Source: Stropharia rugosoannulata
Lineage: Eukaryota; Basidiomycota; Agaricomycetes; Agaricales; Strophariaceae
DNA: 64,000 bases
Assembly (NCBI GenBank): GCA_028532985.1
Contig: JANCIK010000006.1
Location: 124,001 to 188,000 of the forward strand
Direction: 5' to 3'
Shown here: piece after piece, positions 19,758-30,683 of the stretch
Layout of the letters: each line of letters begins with the position of its first letter
Position numbering within the stretch: the stretch's first letter is position 1
Program-made: the position numbers and the translations under genes
The notes under the pieces: generated by a model
The model's database searches: none
Told to the model about the DNA's origin: nothing
Seen by the model: only the letters and a program-made list of their open reading frames with translations

Positions 19758-21524
19758 TTAATTTCCAGATTTCTTGAGCTTGAAGGACCACATCTGGGGG
19801 CCAAGTCCATCGTTATTGTCGCAGGTAACCTAATATGTGTAAGTGAAGTGACGACAATGACGGTTATAGAAGTCTTGCTCGCATACCGGCTTCACCTCAG
19901 ATTCGGTGCTCTGTGAGCTAAGGCATGATTGTAGCTTGTCAACAACCATTACCCTGATGACATGTTGTCAACAAGTGGATCTTAAGTGTGTGCATTGAAA
20001 GAGAATATACTGACTGAAAGTAGGTCGTTTCGAGCGCGGACGGAACCGGGTTTATCCAGCAGGGATTAAGCTCATTGGTCAACGAAATCTTATCTGCCTT
20101 AACTGACAAATAACCCTTATCATTGGTGTCCTGAATGGTATACCCGCCCTGAGTAGCTGTTAACTTCCACTGGACAGCGCAGATCAGTGCTATTTTCCAT
20201 GAACAGAAAAGTAAACAACTAAACTGTATGGGGAGTTACACTCGGTGTCTTCGACTCGATGACAACACCTGTTTTGTCCGTATTTACCCCTAACGAGCCA
20301 CCGCTCGCGAAGTGATGAATCTCGTATTCACCATCATCACCAACGACCTTGTACGGCGCTGGGGAGTTTGAACCAAGGTCAAGGAAATCTTTTTCGTGCC
20401 CGCACGCTTCGCGGAATATCTTCGTCCATTTGGCATACGCATCAACGGTGTAATAGGCTGCGTAGTGCTCGTTCAGGAACTCTAATTCCATTTAAGACAG
20501 ATATCAAGCACTAAGGAGTCAACTGGACTTACTTCTGTATTCGGTAACCGAGGACGCGCCCGAATTGTACTCGACCCACAGAGGGTAATACAGAGTGTCT
20601 GTTAATAAGCAGCATGTCAGGTGTTAATGCTGCTGTCCAGGAAAGATACAAACTTTTTATTGTAGATGGTGTTTTCATGATCTTGTTGGCAATTGTGTAA
20701 TAGCCCTAAATAAATTCAGAGATAATTAGAGGTCCATAACGACAGTGGGTGCTTACAACAATGCAGGGAATAAGGGCCACATTTATGCTGTTACAACGGA
20801 TTACCATCACATCCTGACATACGCATATCAGCTGTGGACGGACTCACTCAAACCAACTGTCATCGGTAGTCGGGTGGGGTTCAGGAGTCCCCTCGTTAGT
20901 TATACGAGTGTAGAACTCTATGCTGGAGTTCAACTTGTCGCTATTTACAGTCGCATCAATCACTTTTTGGTCAACACCGAGTTGGTTCACGATTGTATCA
21001 TTCGCCGACTGGACATATTCGGCGGTTGAAGCCGCGTCCTGGAGAAAAGCTTTTACTTCCTCGAATTGTTTTGCCGTTGACGCACTCCTCATCCTCGCTC
21101 GCAGGTATTCTTCGAGATATAACTTGTCTTGCTAATGAACTATGTAAGTACACGGTACTAATGTATATCTCCTCTGAACTTACTATCATGTAGTTACGAA
21201 AACCATCCAAAGACGCAGATCCGTTGGCAAGCTTTTTCGGAAAGCTATGGTTGATGTATGGATTCCAAACGTCTTGGTTTTCTGCAATAAGTTTGTTAAT
21301 AAGATCTGGAATATTGTCGTTTTGCAGTCCCGATTCAATAGATTTAAGGGATCCGAGCTTGTATGCTCTAAATGCGCGCCAATGAAAGATATCTCCAGGT
21401 TAGATAGAACAAAATATCGAAATTAAAAGTTTACGTGCGCTGCATTTGTTTTTGCATGATCCAGAAAGAGAGCAGCGCGTGATGTTAGACGCTTTGCAGA
21501 GGAATGAACAGGAAGGGCTGCCAT
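19758..21524 (-). CDS. TENA/THI-4-like domain fused to a beta-trefoil (copy 1), 415 aa, 10 exons
   Basis: Exons: 21524-21435, 21357-21184, 21131-20848, 20787-20757, 20705-20654, 20598-20533, 20481-20225, 20169-20015, 19953-19887, 19829-19758. Total 1248 nt, in frame. The N-terminal part matches TENA/THI-4 (heme-oxygenase-like helical bundle): VWNPYINHSFPKKLANG, FRNYMIQDKLYLEEYL, then LIPCIVGYYTIANK, whose Cys aligns with the TenA catalytic Cys, and an acidic ACGHEKDFLDLG near the end, where TenA has its Glu. The last 140 residues form three 40-residue repeats each ending in Trp (TPHTWKL, NPCWINP, QMWSFKL), the beta-trefoil pattern of ricin-B-like lectins and mycocypin-like inhibitors. No signal peptide. 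The exon 2 acceptor (ACAAG|CTC) is shifted 10 nt from copy 2, which restores the frame. Confidence 0.8.
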
Positions 21525-21587
21525 TGCTGTGCTCAGGTACTTGAAAAAGTGAAGATACTGGATATCTAAATGTGCTTCCAGTGTCGC

Positions 21588-21594
21588 CTTTATA
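21588..21594 (-). promoter_or_regulatory. TATA box of TENA-trefoil gene 1
   Basis: TATAAAG on the minus strand, 64 bases before the ATG at 21524. Copy 2 has the same box at nearly the same distance. Confidence 0.6.
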
Positions 21595-22266
21595 CTGCAG
21601 CTGCCATCAATAACTCCTGCCAGTACTCTTCACGAAAGATGACATTGGTCCGAATAGATAGTCGTACCGTTTCATAAAATGAGTCAGGTGACTGCTTAAC
21701 TCCATGGCTACTCTGATCAACTGTAAAAAATGAGGCAGAAGATATCAAACCTTGAGCCGAGAAGGGGTTCATATATGATCTGCTTCTCGCGACTAAATGC
21801 GAATAGCATAATTAAGCCACTTCATGAACATAGTTTAGTAGTTGTGAAACGGTAGTCACGGATGCCAGCAGACCGGTCAAACATGCCTTGAGGTATGTAC
21901 TTACAAATGGTAATCATAACCAAAGTTGAATTACTAGGTCGACGGGTATTTGGGGATTACGCTCAGATAAATAAATTATCAAATATAAAACACATTAGAC
22001 TAGTTGTCTCATAATGCTGTGATCATTCCTCTTGTCCCGGTGGAAACATTACCGCGAGTCTCACGAAGGCTATTAGCTTAAATCTAACATAGTATGTACA
22101 ATTACAGAGACAGCTATAGACTTGATTTCAGGATCTTAAGTCGGCTGCCTGTTTGTGGCAGAATTTTCATCGGAGCGCTGCACTGCATACACTGTCCACC
22201 GCACTACCACACTAATACAAATGAAGGAGTGCCTTGATGTATATATCAAACTGGGGTACAAAACCT

Positions 22267-22470
22267 TCACTGAGGAAAGTACTCCAATGAGTCCTTCATA
22301 GTCTCGGGTTTGGTGTGATACCTGATACCGAGGATATGGTCCTGCTTCGAGTGCCAATCACAGACTACAATATACTTCTGGAATAAACTGTTCAGCGAAG
22401 GAACTCCTTGACATATTGAACCGAAGAAGGGTGAATATAAACATACACCATTCCTGCCAATTAAAATTAC
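22267..22470 (-). pseudogene. Relic of SDR reductase exons 8 and 9 (first copy)
   Basis: Bases 22470-22447 match the 24-nt exon 8 of the reductases at 30.7-38.7 kb (encoding NFNWQEW) with its splice sites. Bases 22400-22267 match exon 9 (SKQDHILGIRYHTKPETMKD). About 80 bp between them is lost, the frame is shifted, and the usual FARRGW end is replaced. The remaining seven exons are absent. Confidence 0.85.
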
Positions 22471-22559
22471 CTGGCTTGAGGCGAAGTTGATAGTCGGAGG
22501 ACATGTGGTATATGGCGTGGGAAGCGTCTCGGTCACCACGGGTGCCGTGGGAATTGGAC

Positions 22560-23255
22560 TTGGGAGCGCGCTGTGCTATGCTCGCTATGCGCAGTTTCCG
22601 TCCACAGAGCCGCCGCAGGCTCATCAATGTGCAAATCAAGGCGAGAAAATCACATAAATGACATCGCGCACACGGCCTTGCATCATACAAGCTATGGCTA
22701 TCAATGCATCAAGTGAACAGGAGCGCCAATAAGATGGTATGATGTTGTGTATTTGAAGTGTGATTTGTGAACAGCGAAACAGATAGACGAGTCTGGGTGA
22801 AGAGAGAAAAACATAGGTGTAACGGCAAGGGAAATGGGAAGGGCAAACAGACACAGGCAGGGCAGTGGAAGGGATCGTGTTTTATAATTTAGGTAATCAT
22901 ACGCAGGAACATCAAGGTAAAGTACAGCATTAATTGCATACCAGATGTGGTGTTGGCGATGGGACAGACACAGGCATAGTTAGAGGGAACTGGAAACACG
23001 CGCTACGGAAAAGAACCGGGAAAAGAGCACAGCAGCAGTACGTCGCATGATAGTTGAAGGAGGCAGAGCCAAGGTAGGTGGTCTGGCGACGTGCGCGACT
23101 CGAATGAGAGAGGAAACTGTGGGCAAGATGTCTACAGACTCCAGAGGTAAGCACACAATGCAGAGACCATAACCAAGACCGCATCTTGCTTGCCGCCCGT
23201 TCCTAGACCTGCATCCCCACCCGAGGTCTTCCCACACCGCCTCCTACTCGGTGTT
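22560..23255. repeat. Shortened copy of the duplicated block
   Basis: It sits between the first reductase relic and the duplicated TENA 3' flank, as the longer blocks at 17.3 and 26.8 kb do. It shares short stretches with them but seems internally deleted. No gene seen. Confidence 0.45.
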
Positions 23256-23704
23256 GAGTCCATTCAGATTCGTTTGTCCTTCCACACTCGCAAGTAGAGA
23301 AAATAATATAGGTTATCAGAAAGGTAATTGGCCCGGTCGCAACACGACCACGTCAGGCCGCATGTCCCGGGCTCTACCGGGACCGGACTTCTCTTGCCGC
23401 CGTGCGGCCGACATCCATACTGGGGACTCCGCAATGCGCATTGCGTTCAACTACTTACAAGCTTCTCTTGAATATGTAAAACAGTTCTGGACGCCGAAAT
23501 TTTCACATTTAACCTAAGATAAAATCAAATCAAAGTCGAATTTCATGTAATCGACCAGTAACAACTATGTATACATTTCATATCCCATATCGCGCAACAT
23601 AGACAAACAAACTTTTTTAAATCTTTACCGATGTCGTTATTGAGAGCCACCGCGCACTTGTACATTCAAGAGTTCATATCGAGAGGAGGGAATGCTTAAT
23701 TTCC

Positions 23705-25439
23705 TTATTTCTTGGGGATGAAGGACCACATCTGGGAGCCGACTCCGTTGTTACTGTCGCAGGCAACCTAATACGTGTAAGTGCACTCATAACGGTTATA
23801 GAAGTCTTGCTCGCTTACCGGATTTACAACAGACTGAGTGCTCTCTGAGCTAAGGCATGACTGTAGCTTGTTAACAACCATAACCCTGATGAGATGTTGT
23901 CGATTAGTGGATTTTTTTTAAGTATGTTTAATGAAAGAGAATATACTGACTGGAAGCAGGTCTTGTCGGGAGCTGAAAGAGCCGGGTTTATCCACCAGTA
24001 AGCAGCCTGATCGGACAACGAAGTGTTATTGCCTTCAGCCTTCAAATATTTACCATTCGGGGCGACCTGAATGGTATACCCCTTCTTATCCTTAGTAGCT
24101 GATAACTTCCACTGGACGAAGCAGATCAGTGCTGGTTTCCGTGGAGAGAAAAGGAGACAACTAAACCAATTGGGGAGTCGTTGGCTTCAATACAATGATA
24201 ACACCTGTTTGCCCGGTATTTACCCCTAACGACCCACCGCTTGCGAAATGACGGATCTCGAATTCACCATCAGATGCGATGTTGTACGTGTCAGGGTAGG
24301 TTAAACCAAGGCCCAAGAAGTTTGATTCGTGACCGCACGCTTCTTTGAATATCTTATTCCATTTATCAATTGTCTTTTGGTCGGGATTCTTTGGTTTATT
24401 TTTGTCCAGGAAATCTGATTACATTAAAAAAGACATCCAGCTCGAATGAGTAACCTAGACTTACCTCTTAGGTTGGCAGCCGAGGACCCGCCCGAATTAT
24501 ACTTGATCCACAAAGGGTAATACGGAGTGTCTGTTAATAAGCACCATGTCAGGTATTAATGTTGTACTCAGAAAATATGCGTACTCCTAATTGTAGACGG
24601 GGCCTTCAGGAGCGCCCCGGCAATTGCGGCATAGCCCTAAATAAGTTCAGCAATAATTTGAGGTCAAGAGTAATGACAGTGGCTGCTTACAACAATGCAG
24701 GGTACAAGAGCCACATGTATACTGTTAGAATGAATTAAAATCTCATTATAATATACGCATATCGGCTGTAGACGGACTCACTCAAACCAAGCATCAGGAT
24801 TGTTATCGCTAGTCTGCTCGGTGTAGAACTTTGTGCTGGCGAGCAACTCTGTGCTAGGTTTAGTGTTATTGATTACTTCCTGTGAAACACCGAGTTTGGA
24901 CACGATTGTATCATTCGCATCCCTGACATATTGGGCGGTTGACGGCGCTTTCTTGACATAGGCTTCTACTTCATCGAATGATTTTGCAGCTGCCGCACCC
25001 CTCATATTCGCTCGCAGGTACAACTCGAGATATAGCTTGTCTTGCTATTGAACTGTGTAAGTGTACGGAACTAATGTATTCCCTCGGAGCTTACTATCAT
25101 ATAGTTACGAAACCCGTCCAAAGACGCAGTTCCGTTGGCAAGGTCTTTCGGAAACTGATGGCCGATGTATGCATCCCAAACGGTTTGATTCGCTTTAATG
25201 AGATTATCAACAAAATCATCGGCATTGGCTCTAGGAAGCTGCAGTTCCGACTCAAAAGATCCAGTAGATAAGAGCTCGTGTGCCCTAGATACGTATGTGA
25301 AAGATACTTCCAGGTTAGATTGTAAAAAGTGTCAAAAGTTTAATTTGACTTACGCGGCAGCGCGTTGTGCATGTGCCAAAAAGAATCCAGCACGGGATGT
25401 CGGACGGGTTTCAGAGGAGTGATCAGGAGGGAGTAACAT
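23705..25439 (-). CDS. TENA/THI-4-like domain fused to a beta-trefoil (copy 2), 408 aa, 10 exons
   Basis: Exons: 25439-25354, 25284-25095, 25044-24782, 24721-24691, 24636-24585, 24530-24465, 24414-24167, 24111-23951, 23885-23819, 23767-23705. Total 1227 nt, in frame. Intron positions are those of copy 1, and exons 4, 5, 6 and 9 have identical lengths. TENA signatures: VWDAYIGHQFPKDLANG, FRNYMIQDKLYLELYL, LVPCIVGYAAIAG with the conserved Cys, and ACGHESNFLGLG. The trefoil repeats end in TPQLWKL, YWWINP and QMWSFIP; the third also has LQSCLSS, typical of ricin-B repeats. The exon 7 donor is GTTTAG, so a stop appears directly after exon 7 if the intron is missed. The copies are diverged but neither carries a stop, so both look maintained. 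Confidence 0.82.
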
Positions 25440-25508
25440 TTTTGTGCTCGTGTACTTAAAGTGAAGGGGGTGAAGAGACTGGATACCCAAAGCTACTTCT
25501 ACTGTCGT

Positions 25509-25515
25509 CTTTATA
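25509..25515 (-). promoter_or_regulatory. TATA box of TENA-trefoil gene 2
   Basis: TATAAAG on the minus strand, 70 bases before the ATG at 25439, at the position equivalent to that of copy 1. Confidence 0.6.
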
Positions 25516-26232
25516 CCACAGCTGCCACCTGAATAACTCCTGTCAGTACTCTTATGAGAAATATCAATGGTCATAAATAATTGTACTGTGTCATGAGATA
25601 AATCGGGCGACCTATTTACTCTATAACATAGGAAATGAGGCAGGAGACATTAAACCTTAAGTCAAGAAGAAGGTAAGAAGATCTAGTTTTCAAGACTGAA
25701 TGCGAATTGCATATTCAGACCACTTCATAGACATAGTCTAGTCGAGAAAAGGTGGTCACAATAACAATAGCCAACAAACAGGCTCAGCACGCCATGAGAT
25801 ATGTATATAAAAATGGTAGCAATAACCAAAGTTGAAGTAGGTGGACCAGAATTCATAGGTTACACCGTAGATAAATTGCCAATATTAACATTGCTCAAAA
25901 TATACTTTCACGTCTCCTAATGCTGGCGTCATTCCTCCTGTCCCGGTGGAAAAATAGTTATGAATCTCACGAAGGCTATTAGCTTAACTTTGTCTAGACA
26001 GAGTCTGTACAATTACAGTGACACGTAGAGACCTCAGCGTGACACCATGTTAGGATCTTAATTCGGCTGCCTATTTATGCGATGATCATTGTATTGGAGA
26101 ATTCCTATCGGAGACACAATGCAAAGCTGTGCTGCATACAACGTCCACCGCACTACCACTAATACGTATGACAGGGTGCATCGATGTATATATCAAGTCA
26201 TATAATGGAAACTCAGATGTCTCTGCAAGGAA

Positions 26233-26504
26233 AAGCCTTCAACGTGTTCTTCGTAGTCTCGGCCATTGGTGTGATACTTGCTACCGAGGATGTGGTCCTG
26301 CTTTGAGTGATCACAGAATACAATATATTTCTGGAATTCTTTGTTTAGCGAAGGACCTCCTCTACATATTGAATGGTCTAGAAGTATATCCGTGGGCAGG
26401 GAGGCCGTAACGTCCACTATGCAGGCAAATCATAAATACAGCCCACTTTCAAATAGTAGGGTGAATATAGACAGACATACACTATTCTTGCCAATTGAAA
26501 TATC
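26233..26504 (-). pseudogene. Relic of SDR reductase exons 8 and 9 (second copy)
   Basis: Exon 8 (26504-26481) is intact in length, but the Trp codon of NWQEW is TAG, a stop. Exon 9 (26416-26233) keeps DVTASLPTDILLDHS and HSKQDHILGSKYHT, then loses frame before the normal end. The position relative to TENA gene 2 equals that of the first relic relative to TENA gene 1. Confidence 0.87.
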
Positions 26505-26539
26505 CTAGTTTCGGGCGACATTGATCGCCGCCGCGCAGA

Positions 26540-28470
26540 CATCGGAGGAACCAGCTCCCCATGCTCAGCATACACACTTGCTGAACAGTGGACACGGTGT
26601 ATGAGAAATTGGGTGGTCAAGTGCTCCTTCCAGTGTCCCCCAGAACTCAATCTACGATCGGATGTATTTAAATTGCTACATCTGTCATGCCAAGTAACAG
26701 TCAGCAGGTCGAGCAGCCGAAGAATGCTGACGCTAGAAAAGCCAGCAGAAGTCGCGATCAAGCCATAATTACAATCCAAGATATGAGTTGGCGCACAGAC
26801 GGCCAACCAAAGGTGCCTCCCAAATTGATGAGCACTGGAGCAGTGAGCATGGAGGGATAACAGCACCCAAAACGTAGTCTAAGCAGAACACTGGTGGAGA
26901 CACTGGAGTATTAGTGGAGCAGTATGTGTATGCGCGTTGAGAGAGAATTAGAAGGTCAATATAGCACATGTAATCAGTTACGAAAAGCAGTTCAGAACTA
27001 TGCCGGGTCTGTGTAACACGATTCATTCGCGAGGTAGGAGTGAAAGCGAGAGTGCAAGCGGGAGAGGTAACACATACGAGTGGAATGGATTTCATACGAG
27101 GCCCTGAACGTGTCGATGACCGTGGGAAGGGAGGGGACAGACGACATCAAAAATTCAGGAGGAAGTAGGGAAGGGGATTGCGCATGCACGGATATGTTTT
27201 TGACGGCGTAAACCTTGGGCGGAGATGTAGGATGGCATAAGGGAAAGAGAAATGAAGGGGCGATCAGCAGCGGGACCAGCACTCACGCAAATAGAGGTCA
27301 GTACGGAAAATTATAAGTAAATTACTGAAGAAAAGGCTGCGCAAAGACAAGTCTATCGCGTCCACGCTGCTTCTAACCACCGTGGCGGCATACACAGTCG
27401 TGAGGAGGGACCATAATCATTGACATGCTTCCGCAAATATTATACATACTGCATACTGCAAAAAGACATGGGCTGTCTGAAAGACCGTGGATGTCTGAAG
27501 TGAGGTGAGTGTCCAAAGGGTCGTGATTGGCGGCAGGATAGATAGTGGGTACAAACAGCAGCAGGGAGACCATGACAGGACATATATCACAGGAGGGCAG
27601 AGACTGGACGCTGGAAAGCGACTCACCAGGGATGGAACAGGGGAGCCGGTGGAGGAGGGTAAATGTAGAGCAGCGCGTGCTGCTTATGAAAGTTGACGTA
27701 AAAGCGGAGCAAGGAAAGTCATTGGCAAGGAGTGACAAAAGATACGGCGCGTCTGACACGGGTAGAGGGCTCCGTACGCTTCAGGTGGGATAGAAGGCAT
27801 GCGCCATGACTGAAATCCATAGCGAGCTGCAAAGGAAATAAAGTATGACACGGGAAAGTGGATGGTATGCAACAACAGCAAGATAACGCGCATACATGCC
27901 GGTGACGGCTCAAATGCACTATAGTAGGGACAGAGCATAACGGGGGACGCAGGCGAGCGACGAGAACCGGCAATGTGATGGCTACCAGGACGCTAGCAAG
28001 TATGACCGAGCGCGACCCTTAGTAACGGACAAAGGCAGAGTAGCAGAGCAGTGGTACGTCGCGTCAAGGAAGTACGCCATTGTACAGATGCAGGAAGGCA
28101 GCGAATCAGTTGGAGTAATCCCAAACATGACATTTGCAAGAGAGAGAGCCGCCTGGAGAGGTTATGATTTGGAATAGGTACGCATACACGTAGTAAGGCA
28201 GCAGAGAAACCGAAGCCACAACCTCATGACGTACCGCAGGTTTCTCCTCGCTCCCTGTCTTTCAGTCCACTTCCTATTCTGCCATAGTTATTCAGAGAGA
28301 GCATAGGTTATCAGAAAAGGAAAAGCGCATCGCGCCCATCTTCGTTGTCGTGCAGGTGAGAGCAGCAGATGCTACAAGAACAAATGAAAGTACGAACATG
28401 TCACGTCCTTGGCAGCCGGCATGCCCCTGTTCGTCACGGTGCCGATGCCACAGTTAAAACTCCGATCAAA
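26540..28470. repeat. Locally duplicated block, copy 3, no recognised gene
   Basis: It parallels 17270-19020 over most of its length, including the final ACGTCC...GGCA(C/T)G stretch (28405-28440 against 18950-18975). The 28680-28800 region further resembles the TENA 3' flanks (AAAGTCGAGTTATCGATAAG), so a third TENA unit may once have followed. Confidence 0.55.
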
Positions 28471-29159
28471 TTCTGTTCCGTAAGCGCCCAAGGAGCCGCT
28501 GCGTCCAAGCCGAACACGGGGCGTGTTCATTGATTCACTCATTCGCCGAGACAGGGAAATAATGGGGAGAATGTCCTCACCCGAATTTTTCCCAAGTTTG
28601 CACGACTACAAGGGTGTGCGGCGCTGATCGACCATTACTTCACCTACATGGCGCCACTCAGCCGTATACTGCATCTGATCAACTCTGAACTGGAGGCAAG
28701 ATTTATATTGAAAACTGAAAGAATACAAAATTAAAGTCGAGTTATCGATAAGTTACATTGGCACTATGCTTATAAATACAGCGCACGATTGACCAAAAAA
28801 AAGTTATTTCTGCACCGAAGTACCTATAAGTACCCAGAGCAAGGTCGTGGGGACGAGCTTGAAACCATACAAGCTTTGCTTACTGTTCATTGGGTGCTAA
28901 GTTTTTGGGTCCACGCTACATGTAGCGCCGTGTAGGGTCATGCACCAAATGGAACAAAATTATATTGCCTAGACCTTGACAGAACGAACAGCGACACAAA
29001 CTCGGTAACTATCAGTTACCAGATGTATTCCCGTACTACATATGCGGAGTTGTTGAACAGAGCAAAAAAGCGTTAACCTGGCTATTTAAGGAATGATATA
29101 CACATTTGATGATCAACAATCGACGTGGGAGCGCTGTACTTACTGTATAGGAGAGTCAA

Positions 29160-29594
29160 GGTCATCAGTCACATAAATCTAAGCATATTTTAAACTCGAA
29201 CGTTCTTGAACTAGCAAACTATAACTGACGTACTCTTCTCTGTATGCATTGGCGTAATCCCTATACTCGTCAACCTTGATGTTATTGAATGAGAACGGGG
29301 TCGAATGTTCTTATTCGACTGCCAAGGCGTAGCGCTTACCATTGAGAGGAAGGGAAAACTTGGGGAAAACTGGAAGAAAAAAAAACCAAAAAAGAACACT
29401 CCCACACAACCCACACGTGAACGTAACCTGGGACTGTCGTATTTGATGGCCCCATTGACATGATACCACATGAGGAAATTGCCGGAGTGATAATGTCTCA
29501 TGCACATGTCTGGAAAAAGTAGTCGGAGTATCAGTCAGCCAGTGCCATACTAGTGGGTATATTCATCATCCGGGACAACACTTAGCCATCCCAT
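29160..29594 (-). other. Possible small split gene, unresolved
   Basis: Coding-like pieces occur: ATG at 29594 (MGWLSVVPDDEYTH), 29514-29434 (MRHYHSGNFLMWYHVNG) after a good CTTTTTCCAG acceptor, a 30-nt pyrimidine run, and a last piece ending YANAYREEYVSYS near 29190. I could not join them all in one phase, so this may be a decayed gene. It would be divergent from the methyltransferase at 29710. Confidence 0.25.
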
Positions 29595-29679
29595 GAACAA
29601 CAAACGTGTTTCAGGCTTCATCAGCTTCATCCAATATGAGCAAATTTATCGCGAGTTGACAGTTCGGGCAAAAGTAAAG

Positions 29680-29688
29680 TATATAAAA
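29680..29688 (+). promoter_or_regulatory. TATA-like box before the methyltransferase gene
   Basis: TATATAAAA lies 22-30 bases before the ATG at 29710. The short distance hints that the downstream in-frame ATG at 29722 could be the real start. Confidence 0.45.
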
Positions 29689-29709
29689 GGAGTTGGATTT
29701 TTGCCTGGC

Positions 29710-30493
29710 ATGGTTAAAACGATGTCTCTCGCAAAAATTCCACTTGTGCTTCTTGCATCTTTCGCATTCAAACGATGCCTCACTGCACCCAACCCAGCTC
29801 CCCCGGACTCAGAGATAATAACAGGAAAATCTGTTAGTTCTATCCTTAATTCAAGCTGGTATTGTCAGACCTTTCTCCGGCATATGACAGTATGTATTCC
29901 ATTACGTTGTCTGAACTTCCTAACATCCATGTCAGTCCTTACAGGTTGTATGCGGGTTCATAGAAACTGCGTTGATAATTTCCGTTCATATTCCAGGCTC
30001 TAGGCTATCACAAGCTCTCCTAGCTACATTTACCTTCGACAATGGGCATCCAACTGATCTCCAATATTCAAGTGTTAATACCTTGGGTGGAGTGATGCTT
30101 ATAGTTGGTGCATGGATCCGAATCCTTACCTACTCGCATCTGGGGAAGTTCTTCCGATTTGAAGCAAGCATTCAAAAAGACCACAAGCTAATAACATCTG
30201 GGCCATACTCTATTGTCAGGCACCCAAGTTATACAGGACTTGTTGTGTCTCACAGTGGATGGTTTCTGTGGAACCTGGGACCGGGTTCATGGGTGAGGGC
30301 GTCGGGTATGTGGGACACAATCCTTGGGAAGATATGTGTTCTCTTTTACGCTCTCACTGTTATATTTGGCTCCCTATATTTGACACTGACTCGCATGTCC
30401 AGCGAGGATGAGGCGTTACGCGCCACGTTCAAAGACAGATGGGACGCATGGGCAAACAATGTAAAATATATGATCATACCTGGAGTGTATTAG
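29710..30493 (+). CDS. Isoprenylcysteine carboxyl methyltransferase-like membrane protein, 242 aa
   Basis: Exon 1 is 29710-29889, intron 29890-29944 (55 nt), exon 2 is 29945-30493, in phase. The family uses S-adenosylmethionine to methylate prenylated C-terminal Cys residues, or phospholipids, at the ER membrane. The hallmark SGPYSIVRHPSYTG with the following WFLWNLG segment and the C-terminal RATFKDRWDAW are present. Several hydrophobic segments flank them (N-terminal IPLVLLASFAF, the VNTLGGVMLIVGAW stretch, and ICVLFYALTVIFGSLYL). Length is typical of the shorter fungal members. Substrate cannot be told from sequence. Confidence 0.85.
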
Positions 30494-30683
30494 TACCTGT
30501 TCATTTTTCTGTAGACCAACAATTTATTGGGTTCCAATAAGTATCATCTCCAAAGAACGAAGAGCAATGGGAAGGAAACCAGTCTGCCAATATTGTATTT
30601 TCAACTTGTAGCTAAAGTTCAACATGGTATAAAAGGTTTGACCAGGGTGCACAGAGGTGAACGGAGCCGACATGAAATATAAT

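Noticed and set aside
20219..20491. TENA gene 1 ending at the stop after exon 7
   Set aside because: Both paralogues have a GTTTAG donor there and the downstream exons continue in phase with a conserved trefoil pattern.
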